A program made the translations under genes and the position numbers. From G965216695 sp965216695 (GTDB lineage: Bacteria > Pseudomonadota > Gammaproteobacteria > Pseudomonadales > Azotimanducaceae): DNA of 64,000 nt. The stretch covers positions 4,402,001 to 4,466,000 of the forward strand of contig OZ244212.1 of assembly GCA_965216695.1 (NCBI GenBank), read 5' to 3'. Positions 34,285-42,900 of the stretch are shown one piece after another. The notes under the pieces were generated by a model, which made no database searches, was not told where the DNA came from, and saw nothing but the letters and a program-made list of their open reading frames with translations. The stretch's first letter is position 1. Every line of letters begins with the position of its first letter.

Positions 34285-35211
34285 ATGCGTCGCGATGACC
34301 CAAAGCTCGTGCTCGTTACTCGAAAGACGCGTCTCGAAGAGCTGGTGGAACGGTTCAACACCTGGCCGCAGGCCAGGTTCTACCTGGAGCACAACGACGC
34401 CGACCCGGCTGACTACGTGGCAGAGCACGACCGCTACAAAGAGGAGGTGCGATGCGCGCAGCGTATGATGCAGAAACTGGGCCGGCTCCAGCTTCTGGAA
34501 CGCGGCTATCTCCCAAGCTATCAGTTCGATCCGGCAGACATCGTGGTAGTGATCGGCCAGGACGGGCTGGTGGCAAACACGCTGAAGTATCTAAAAGGAC
34601 AACCGGTGGTCGGCGTGAATCCCGAACCTGCACGATGGGACGGGGTGTTGCTGCCGTTCGAAACGCCACAGCTGTCCGGCGTGCTGAAGAACGTCATCAC
34701 AGACAATGCGACCTTAGCCGAGGTGACCTTCGCCCGCGCGGCCACTAACGACGGCCAGGTATTGCTAGGCGTGAACGACCTCTTCATAGGGCCGCAATCG
34801 CACACGTCGGCACGGTACACGATCAGGTGTGGCGACCGGAGCGAAACGCAGAGTTCCTCGGGCATCATCGTCAGCACGGGCTTCGGTTCAACGGGTTGGC
34901 TGCAGTCGATTCTTGCTGGCGCGCGCGGTGTGTACCCGGAACGCGCCGCGCACGAACTGGCCGGTGGATTCGCATGGCACGAGGACCGGTTGCAGTTTGC
35001 GGTGCGCGAACCGTTCCCGAGCCTCACCACAGGAACCAGCCTGGTATTCGGGGAGCTCGTTCGGTCGCAGACGCTGGTGATCGAGTCGCGTATTCCGGAT
35101 CGCGGCGTGATTTTTTCCGACGGCATGGAGCATGACTATCTGAGCTTCAATGCCGGTACCGTGGTCACGGTCGGCATTGCGCCTGTGAAGGGACGTCTGG
35201 TTGTGGTGTAG
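34285..35211 (+). CDS. NAD-kinase-like protein
   Basis: 308 aa. The ATP-NAD kinase pattern is recognisable: VVVIGQDGLVANTLKYL (about 87-103), where the canonical GGDGT reads GQDGL. GVNPEPARWDG and GVNDLFIG (about 166-173, corresponding to the NE region) follow. The Gly-rich SSGIIVSTGFGSTGW lies at about 191-205. The substitution in GGDG and the long N-terminal extension (about residues 1-85) make it a divergent branch, possibly a kinase for another dinucleotide or a sensor. The gap to the SPFH gene is four bases. Adjacent NrtR supports a link to NAD metabolism. Confidence 0.8.
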   Translation: MRRDDPKLVLVTRKTRLEELVERFNTWPQARFYLEHNDADPADYVAEHDRYKEEVRCAQRMMQKLGRLQLLERGYLPSYQFDPADIVVVIGQDGLVANTLKYLKGQPVVGVNPEPARWDGVLLPFETPQLSGVLKNVITDNATLAEVTFARAATNDGQVLLGVNDLFIGPQSHTSARYTIRCGDRSETQSSSGIIVSTGFGSTGWLQSILAGARGVYPERAAHELAGGFAWHEDRLQFAVREPFPSLTTGTSLVFGELVRSQTLVIESRIPDRGVIFSDGMEHDYLSFNAGTVVTVGIAPVKGRLVVV

Positions 35212-35474
35212 CGGCGCGCCGCAGCTTTTGTCCAACAATTAATGGACATCTTTGACGGTTCGGAACTTTGCTCCGCCCGTCCAGTCTATGCCACGAGCCG
35301 ACTGCGAAGTTCGTACCCTGGCCCACAACCCCCTTTTCATGCTCCCTCCGCAATGCGGCGCGAACGGCCCGTGTCGTTCGTTGTGCTGTGGAAACGGGTG
35401 TTCTGGCAACCGGTGCAAACGGACGCGGTCGCGCGACTCGAAATAAAGGCTTTCGTATTACCTTAGGAGTTTGC

Positions 35475-37211
35475 ATGTCCGTTGCAGTACTGTTGTTTTC
35501 CCTTTCCGTTCTGGTTGAAGTACCCACCGATACCCGCTACGTATGCACCGGCCCCGACGGCGTCGTAGCCGGTGATGATTCGATTACCGTCGCCCGCGAC
35601 GCTTGCAAGGCGGCTGCGGAGACGGCGCCGGGGACCGAGTTTCAGTTGACGCGCACCGAGGTCATCACCGCAGTGGATGAGCCCGGCGAGTGGCTCGTGT
35701 CGCCGCACTGGGGCGACGACCGCCAGCCGATGTATGCGTGCGACCAACAGTGCCTGGAAACAGGCGAGTGGGGCGAGCTGATCGGTAAGTCGGACCCGGC
35801 ATTGGTGGGGCGCTGTGAGGGACCCATTGGTCTCGACGAGTGGCAGTTTCACACGAATTCCGAGGGAATCCGCGGACTTACGTCCTGTATGTTCGGTGTT
35901 GCAGAAGCACCCGCGGCCGATGGATGCGATTCGGTATCGACGCTTTGTGTGGGGCCGGAGTTTCCGACGATTCAGGCGGCCGTCGATGCGGCGCGACCGG
36001 GTGACACCGTATGCCTGGACGGCGTGTACGAGCATCCGGTAGGCACGGCGCGATCGTTCGTGAAAGTAACGCAATCGGGCACCGCAGATGCGCCAATCAC
36101 AATCGAGCCCTGCGCCGGCAAAACCGCGCATCTCGTGGGTTGGGGTTTTCCGGAAGACGGACGCCTACCTACGATGTCGAATGAGCGCCTGATCGACATC
36201 TGGGCAGATCACATACACGTCAAGAACATCGAGTTTTCCCGATCGACCCGGTTCGGACTGGTGCTCGGTGGCAACCACGGATTGGCCTCCGGCGTGGTAT
36301 CCCATGACAACTGGGAAAGCGGCATATACGTGATCGGAAATTCGGGCGAAGGCATACGCGGCAACCGTGTCGAGTGGACGGAAACGTATCGCAACCGCCA
36401 CGGCAGCGGTGTCGCCATACATGTGTCCAATTCCACACCGCGTTTCGTGGCGGACACAACCGTGGAGAACAACATTGCGTACAAGAATGGCTGGCTGCCG
36501 GACGGCACGAAAGCGCCGGTGGTGCCCGGGGATCCCGCGGGTGGCGGCAATTCGGACGGTTTTGTGAGTTCCAAGTTCTGCCACACCATGGCCCCGGATC
36601 TCGGCATGGACAACGCCTGTCCCCGCACGGTGTGGCGCAACAACATCACATGGCGCAATGCAGACGATGGGTTCGATCAGTCCGTTGGTAGTGGCTCGGT
36701 CATAGAGAACAACATCTCGATGTGGAACGGTCCCGAGGGCAATAAGGGCTTCAAAGGGCTGAACCCGGTGCTGGGGGGCGTTGCGTGGATCGGCAATCTG
36801 TCGATCGGCAATCGGTCCAACGGCATGGAGTTCCGTTTTGCGGGCGATGGTAAGGCGGCGCACAACGCGAGCCTCGGTAACGGCTTGCACGGCATCTACG
36901 TGGCTGCGGGCGACGAGCGGGTGTCGGTGGTAAACAACGTGTCATACGGCAACGCGGGCATTCGCGATGTCTCGGTTGCGTCGGGTATTGTCCATGCGGG
37001 CAACTGGATGGGTCGCAGTGAGGGCAATCCAGGCTTTGTCAGTGATCTGTTCGATGGCGACATCGTCCTGCCGGCCGGTACCGTTCGCGAACGTTGGGCG
37101 TCTGCCCGTGTGCAGGTAAAGGAACTGGTGCGCATGGAAGACAGTCGGCTGGTGGGCGCGGGTCTGAACGGCGCAGACATTGGTCCGGAGATTGTGCGCG
37201 AGGTCAATTGA
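35475..37211 (+). CDS. Secreted right-handed parallel beta-helix protein
   Basis: 578 aa from the ATG at 35475 with AGGAG five bases upstream; a 69-codon extension is open but lacks a ribosome site. The N-terminus is a short signal-like helix. A Cys-rich linker domain (about 20-160) precedes the beta-helix (about 165-540), starting FPTIQAAVDAARPGDTVCL, the usual entry of pectate-lyase-like helices. Coils then follow with NNIAYKNG, NNITWRNADDG and NNVSYGNAG. No lyase or hydrolase catalytic residues can be named. It may bind or cleave a polysaccharide. The 263-base gap upstream shows no other feature besides a small GTCCA/TGGAC hairpin. Confidence 0.8.
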   Translation: MSVAVLLFSLSVLVEVPTDTRYVCTGPDGVVAGDDSITVARDACKAAAETAPGTEFQLTRTEVITAVDEPGEWLVSPHWGDDRQPMYACDQQCLETGEWGELIGKSDPALVGRCEGPIGLDEWQFHTNSEGIRGLTSCMFGVAEAPAADGCDSVSTLCVGPEFPTIQAAVDAARPGDTVCLDGVYEHPVGTARSFVKVTQSGTADAPITIEPCAGKTAHLVGWGFPEDGRLPTMSNERLIDIWADHIHVKNIEFSRSTRFGLVLGGNHGLASGVVSHDNWESGIYVIGNSGEGIRGNRVEWTETYRNRHGSGVAIHVSNSTPRFVADTTVENNIAYKNGWLPDGTKAPVVPGDPAGGGNSDGFVSSKFCHTMAPDLGMDNACPRTVWRNNITWRNADDGFDQSVGSGSVIENNISMWNGPEGNKGFKGLNPVLGGVAWIGNLSIGNRSNGMEFRFAGDGKAAHNASLGNGLHGIYVAAGDERVSVVNNVSYGNAGIRDVSVASGIVHAGNWMGRSEGNPGFVSDLFDGDIVLPAGTVRERWASARVQVKELVRMEDSRLVGAGLNGADIGPEIVREVN

Positions 37212-37273
37212 TCGGTGGCGTGACCATACTGCTGGCGTAACATGGGCTGCACTTCATGGCACGGAGACAGCCC

Positions 37274-38131
37274 ATGCACCCCTTAGCAATCCTTTGCGTG
37301 GCTGCCGTGTTGGCGTCGATTGCGCGGGCGGACGACGCCTGCTGCATAGACGCCGACATGGCGACAGCGTTTATGGCGAACACCCAACTCAGCCGCGACT
37401 GGCCGAAACGGTTTCCGGTTCGATTGAACGTACCGAGTGCCGAGTTCATTGGCAGCAGCTCGTCGTTCGGTGGGCGAGCGAGTTCGGTGGCTTGGAGGAG
37501 TGATTCGAAAAGCAGCGCTGTGCGCCAGAGCGTCGCCGAACAGCTGCTGAGCGAAGATTGGGAGCCGATGAACCTCGGCGGTGCTCAGCCATCGCCAAGA
37601 GGCCAGCGGGGGTTCATCCCCCATAAGCCGGTGTACATTTTCAGCGACACGTCGTCTTTCTGTCTGGACGGCGCCGGTACACTGACGCTAACGTCTCGCG
37701 ATACGGATATTGGCGCCATTGTCACACTCAGCCACTCCGCTCAGAACCGTACGCTGGACTGTGGGGCGGCGCGGGTGTTGCGCGACCGTATGATCGCGCA
37801 CGGCGGTATCATTGATCGGCTGCCGTCGCTGAGGTTGCCGGAAACCGTCGAAAGCGACAGGGCGGTCGGCAGCGGTGTCAGCGGTGGTGGCGACAGCGCC
37901 GCGTCACAGCTGGATGTGCGCACGCAGCTCTCAACTGCCGATCTGCTCGCGGGTTTCGAAGCTCAGATGATCAAACAGGGTTGGCAACTCGAAACCGAGT
38001 ACCAGTCGGCTCGCCTGGCCGGTTCGGTGTGGCTCCAGACGATCGATGGCCTCCAACTCGCCTGTACGCTGTCTGCCGTTGCGCGCTCGGCCAAGCGTAT
38101 GTTGCTGAGAATGGAGGTGCTTGTGATTTAA
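37274..38131 (+). CDS. Secreted protein of unknown function
   Basis: 285 aa from the ATG of MHPLAI, which has GGAGA seven bases upstream; an ATG six codons earlier is possible. The signal peptide ends near SIARADD. The mature protein has an early CC pair, a segment KPVYIFSDTSSFCLDG in the middle and a C-terminal half (about 200-285) with LLAGFEAQMIKQGWQLE. The latter resembles a small repeated alpha/beta unit. I do not recognise a family. The last four bases overlap the convergent Rieske gene. Confidence 0.7.
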   Translation: MHPLAILCVAAVLASIARADDACCIDADMATAFMANTQLSRDWPKRFPVRLNVPSAEFIGSSSSFGGRASSVAWRSDSKSSAVRQSVAEQLLSEDWEPMNLGGAQPSPRGQRGFIPHKPVYIFSDTSSFCLDGAGTLTLTSRDTDIGAIVTLSHSAQNRTLDCGAARVLRDRMIAHGGIIDRLPSLRLPETVESDRAVGSGVSGGGDSAASQLDVRTQLSTADLLAGFEAQMIKQGWQLETEYQSARLAGSVWLQTIDGLQLACTLSAVARSAKRMLLRMEVLVI

Positions 38132-38466
38132 CGTTCCGGTGTCGCTTCTTCGACCGGTGGCTCACTCGACACGCTGACGACGCCGTCTTCCACCTGGACG
38201 GCGAACGTGCGGACCGGAATTCGGGTCAGCGCACCGACGGGCTCACCCGTGTCGAGTTTGAAGCGTACGCCGTGCAGCGGACAGGACACGTAACCTCCGC
38301 GGACGCGCCCGCCTTCCAGCGGATTGTTCTGGTGCGTGCAGCGGTTCTCAAGCGCGTAGATGCTGCCATTGTGATTGCACAACAATACCGAGACGCCATC
38401 GACCGATACCGATTTGCTGCTTTGCGCGGGAATCTCCTCCAGCGCGCATACGGGGGTATAATTCAA
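38128..38466 (-). CDS. Rieske-type [2Fe-2S] ferredoxin
   Basis: 112 aa, soluble. The Rieske ligands are visible: Cys-x-His in RCTHQNNPLEGG (about 42-53) and Cys-x-x-His in CPLHGVRF (about 62-69). Such small ferredoxins carry electrons to ring-hydroxylating or other oxygenases, or resemble NirD. No oxygenase gene is adjacent, so the partner is unknown. Convergent 4-base overlap with the secreted protein gene. Confidence 0.92.
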   Translation of the reverse strand: MNYTPVCALEEIPAQSSKSVSVDGVSVLLCNHNGSIYALENRCTHQNNPLEGGRVRGGYVSCPLHGVRFKLDTGEPVGALTRIPVRTFAVQVEDGVVSVSSEPPVEEATPER

Positions 38467-38557
38467 GCGAAACTCCTCTCAACGCTCGCTGCATGGTCGG
38501 CAAACTCCGAAACTTTGGCAAGCGTGCAGCGCCTCGTATGATCTTTGAAGTGCTGGG

Positions 38558-38998
38558 TCAAGCGGCCGCAGCCAGCGCTGCTACATAACCGGCGTTGTGC
38601 AGCATGTGCATGAATACGCATAAAGTAATGTTACCGGTTCGATCTCGAACCCAACCGTAATACAGCGACGGCACGATTGCGCCGGCGGCAGCGTGAGCCG
38701 ATCGGAATACGTGGCCTGCGGCGAAAAGCGTTGTCGTTATTGCATTGGCGGCTGTCAGTTCACCCCAAGACCGACGCCCGCGCAGTCGACGAAGTAGGTA
38801 GCCTTGAATCGCGCCGCGAAACACGACTTCTTCTAGGATCGGCGCGGCGACTAGCGGCAACCAGAGGTGTCGTGCCGCAGGAACGCTCTCGGGCCAAAGT
38901 CCGTTACGAGCGAGGACGTAGACCAGGCTCCAGACCGGTACAGCGGCGGCGACACCGAGCAGCGCGATGAAAAGCGGCGTCCGCGGTAACGCGGACAC
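38558..38998 (-). CDS. CPBP glutamic-type intramembrane protease, MrtJ-like (JDVT-CTERM processing)
   Basis: 146 aa, four membrane helices. CPBP/Abi motifs are intact: EEVVFRG with Glu56-Glu57 and Arg61, FAAGH with His96, and HMLHN with His131, His134 and Asn135, which form the glutamic protease site. This very short form with little beyond the core resembles the JDVT-CTERM system protease MrtJ, a relative of the myxosortases, rather than typical 200-300-aa CPBP proteins. It lies one base downstream of the beta-barrel gene, in an operon with the triheme lipoprotein, and about 5.6 kb from a divergent gene with a JDVT-CTERM-type tail, its likely substrate. The MrtJ name is from memory of the family, not a search. 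Confidence 0.75.
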   Translation of the reverse strand: MSALPRTPLFIALLGVAAAVPVWSLVYVLARNGLWPESVPAARHLWLPLVAAPILEEVVFRGAIQGYLLRRLRGRRSWGELTAANAITTTLFAAGHVFRSAHAAAGAIVPSLYYGWVRDRTGNITLCVFMHMLHNAGYVAALAAAA

Positions 38999-38999
38999 A

Positions 39000-39962
39000 T
39001 CAGAAGTCCCAGGTGGCCCCGAGCGTTACAACGTAGTTTTCGTAGTCGTTGTTCAGGTCACCCTTCGCGTCGAGGTAGTTGGCCGTTACCTGTATGCCCA
39101 GGTGTTCGTTCACGTCGTGGTCCAACCCAATGCCGAAGATATTCTGGTCCGCGTCGATGCGCCACGAAACGAACCGGGTGCCTTCTTCGAACGCAAAATC
39201 CCGGGCCGAGTCGAACGACGCCGGACTGTTGAAGCCGTTTGGCGACCCGGTGGCGGCCACATCGCCTTCCCGGCGCTGGTACTCGAAGAAGAGCGTGGAT
39301 TTTGGCAGCGGATTAACCTCCACGCGCGCGAACGGTCCTCCGCTTTCCAGGTCGAACACATCGTTTGAGTTTCGTCCCAAGAGCGTGCCCTCGGGGTTAC
39401 TTTTCGTGGACTGTCTATAGTGGTATTTCACACCGACGCGGCCGCCGAAACGCGGGCCGAATTGTTTGCCGAGCGCGGCTGAGAGTTCGATCTTGTAGCC
39501 ATCGCGGATCTCACTGTCCTGATGTTCGAGCCAGGTCGCGGTGGCCGAAAGATCGACAAATGGCGCGGTGAAGTTTTCATTGAACTGCTGGCGCAGGTTG
39601 AGTCCAACGGCTGCGCCAAAGTTGCTGAGGTCTTCCAGGTCGGTAACGAACTCGTAGAACGGATCTACGGACACCGAGAAAGACCGCGTAGCGGTCTCCA
39701 GCGGTTGCCACGTGACGCCTGCCGTTACGTGCGTTGTGAACGTGTCGCGCTTCGAGTCGTTGTCGGGCGCAAGACCAACGTTGTCGTCGTATCGCACGTC
39801 TACGCCGGTGTGCCAGTGCAGCTGATTGGCGGCGGATTCGGCGGAGTGCGCGATGGGTATGGACAGCAGCAGCCCTGCGAGGGCGCCCATTGCTGCTGGC
39901 ACTGGGCCAGAGAATGGGCGCAGTAGCGGCCATCGAACGTCGGTGTCGTTGATCACGGGCAT
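39000..39962 (-). CDS. Outer-membrane beta-barrel protein
   Basis: 320 aa from the ATG of MPVIND. Signal peptide ends near IAHSAES (about residue 41). The mature chain alternates amphipathic strands ending in aromatic residues, with VDVRYDDNVGLAP at the start and TLGATWDF at the C-terminus; a terminal Phe is the classic outer-membrane insertion signal. I count roughly 12-14 strands. Its start overlaps the 3' end of the triheme lipoprotein gene by 10 bases and its stop is one base from the protease start. A porin-like sheath for the cytochrome, or the secretion or anchoring partner, is plausible. Confidence 0.8.
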   Translation of the reverse strand: MPVINDTDVRWPLLRPFSGPVPAAMGALAGLLLSIPIAHSAESAANQLHWHTGVDVRYDDNVGLAPDNDSKRDTFTTHVTAGVTWQPLETATRSFSVSVDPFYEFVTDLEDLSNFGAAVGLNLRQQFNENFTAPFVDLSATATWLEHQDSEIRDGYKIELSAALGKQFGPRFGGRVGVKYHYRQSTKSNPEGTLLGRNSNDVFDLESGGPFARVEVNPLPKSTLFFEYQRREGDVAATGSPNGFNSPASFDSARDFAFEEGTRFVSWRIDADQNIFGIGLDHDVNEHLGIQVTANYLDAKGDLNNDYENYVVTLGATWDF

Positions 39963-42900
39963 TGCGTTTCGTCCCCATTCCAGTTCTGCAGAATCTGATG
40001 CGGGAACGAGCCCGATTGAATCACCACGCCGCCGCCGTGCCCGGCGTTTGTCGGGTAGTTCGGCAGCAATGCGGGGAATCGCGCCTCCAGGTTCAGGCAG
40101 TTGATGACACCTCCCGCACCCAACGTGTCGGTCCACGACACTCCAGCGCAGCCGGCGGGCGCGTGGCACTCGCGGCAGCCACGCGGGTCGTTTGCGGCCG
40201 GCGGACACACGCCGGAGAACGGATAACCGTCGTCCGCGTCGTCCCAGATCGTATCGATCACCCAGCCCACGTCGTTCGTGAAGTCGAGCGAGCGATCAAC
40301 GGTCAGCGTCACCTGTATCGTGAACAGGCAGTCGGTTACATCCAGAACGAAGCTGTGCGAGCCACCACCTATCGCGCGGTTCTCATAGAAGATCGTTCCG
40401 GCCTGCACTTCGGCATGCGTGAACGTTTCGCCGACGCCGATTACGTCCGGATCACCGGGGCCGGACAACGGGGCTGTGCCGCGTTTCAGGAAGCCGCTCG
40501 ATGCAGCGGGTGCACTCACCACGGAGTACTCCAGCGGACACTCGCCGGCGTCGCCGGTCACCGTGTCGACGAAGTTCAATGCGGTGTCGTCCACCTGCAC
40601 GTCGCCCCATGGCACATCGGCTTCCACTGTGGACGTGAGCGTCGCGCCGATGCGCGCGAGTCCTGCATCGAGGAATCCGGACAGCGTGACGGGACTCGTG
40701 CTGCCTGTTGGACCGTCGTTGCGCACTGTGACGTCGACGTTGACAGTACAGGCTGCCGCGGGGGCAGCGTTGGCACAGGTGCCGGTTGCGGCTGTGTCCG
40801 CGACGGATACGGAGAACGTATCGTCGGTGGGTGCGGGATCGATCGCAACGGTACCGCTCACGTAGAACAGGCCTGTCGTACTGCTGCCCGTAATCACTTC
40901 CGCAAGCGTGAAGGTTCCGCCGCCGGTCAGCGTACGCGGTGCGCCGCCGCGAATCTCGAGCGTACCCTCAGTGGGCGCCGATTCGAGCGTCAGCGTGATA
41001 TCGGCGGGATCCGTCGTGTCACTGTCCACCACCGAAAGATCGGCTGACGGAATCGAGTTGGATGAAAGCCCGCCACTGATGCGCACGTCCAACGCCGCAG
41101 GGACGGTCAGATCGTTGGTGCGTAACTGCGGCACGTCGTTAACGTTGGCAATGGATATGTCGAACGTCGTTGGGCCCACCACGACGGTACCGTCTGTAAC
41201 GGTGTAGGCAAACGTGTCGGCGGGGTCTTCGTCCACCCCGTTGTGGGCGTAGACGATGTCGCCGCCGTCTATGTCGGCCTGATCGAAGGTCGCACCATTG
41301 CTCAGATCGCTTGCGGTCGATACCCGCCGCAATGCGCCGAATAACGGCGTCGACGTTACGGTATAACTCACATCGTCGTCGATGTCCGTCCACAGCAACG
41401 TACCCGTCAGTGCGGCTGTAGCACCCTCAGCGACATTCAGTGGGCCATTCGTCTGCAGTACCGGCTCGTCGTTCAGCGTTGTGATATTGATGTCGAATTG
41501 CTGACCCGACACGCTGTTGCCCGCTTCATCGGACACCGTGTATGTAAACTGATCGGTTGGCCCTTCGGAGTCCGGATCCTGCGTGTACGTCAGCAAGCCG
41601 TCGTTAATGTCCTGCTGTGTGAATGTTGCACGGCTCAGTGTGCCTCGGGTTGGCGGCGTGGTGATCGTGAAACTGATGTCGCCGTCTGCCGAGTCCGGGT
41701 CGATCCACTGCAACTGGGCTGTAGATATGACAACGGTTCGGATGTTCGACGGAATGGATTCCGGCATCGTCAACGACAGCGTCGCGCCGGCCGCGAGTTT
41801 GGGGCCGCCGGAACTGGCGTCGATTTCAATCGTGGCGGTAGAGTCAGGCCCGCGGGCGTTGCTGGCCGTTAGCTGTACTACGTAGGTGCCCGGTGCGTCG
41901 ACCATGAACGCGGGTTTCGCGGTGTCCGCCCCAATCAGTGCCGCCGTACTGCCAGCAGGTCGGGTAACAAACGCCCAGTCGAACGAGTCGGCGAACGAGC
42001 TGATCGAACCGTCCAGGCGTATGCCGTCCTCGTTCTCGACCTGCGGAATGCTCTCGACGCTTTCGATGGAGGCGTTCATCAACGCGCGCGGCAGTACGGT
42101 CTGAATCGTGCTGCCTTTAATACGGGCAATGGGTCGTCCTGGGCCTTCGGCCGTTGCTTCGTCGAAGCCCATTGCCATTGCGAAGCGATGGGCCGGCGAT
42201 TCAGCCGCACCGCGGAAATCGACCCAGAAGCGGTCCATGTCCAGACGTGCGTTCGGCATGGTGCCGTCTTCGTAGACGAAGCGGCGGATTCTGGGTGCCA
42301 GGGCCTGCAGATCGGCTAGGGTTCTAAACTGATTGATCCCTTTCGCCTGGCTATGGCAGATACGGCAGTGACGTGCGAAAACTTCGTGGTACACGTCTTC
42401 GAGGCCGGCTTCCGCCCAGCCTTCCTGGATGTACGCGCGGTCGTTGTAGTCCACGTCGGGCAGGTCGTCGCTGTCGAACGTGGCCGGATCGAGATTGCCG
42501 TACCAGCCGTGCACCTGTTCTCGCACGAGCGCGAAGCGTACCGTTTCGCCGGGCTTCTCTTTCATCGTGGTCAGCACCGCTTCGTTCATCCGTCGCAGTG
42601 CGTCCTGTTGATTCTCGAGCGAAAACCGCGCCATGTCGTCGGGGCTGATGTAATCGGGGTTGAGTTCGAATCCTTCGACTACCAGCGGGTCGACCAGAGT
42701 GGGGTTATTGGCGTCCACGTACAGCAGGGAATCGATGTCCCAGGGCAGGAACGCGGCGTCTAAATCCCCGTGCGCCGGATAGGTGCCGTCGGCCTGCAGG
42801 TTCTTCAGTTCCCCGCCATGGCAGGGTACACAGGCGCCGGGAACAAACTTCTCGCCACGGCCGTCGAAGTTCAGGCTTTTCACGCGACGTTGATTGTTTT

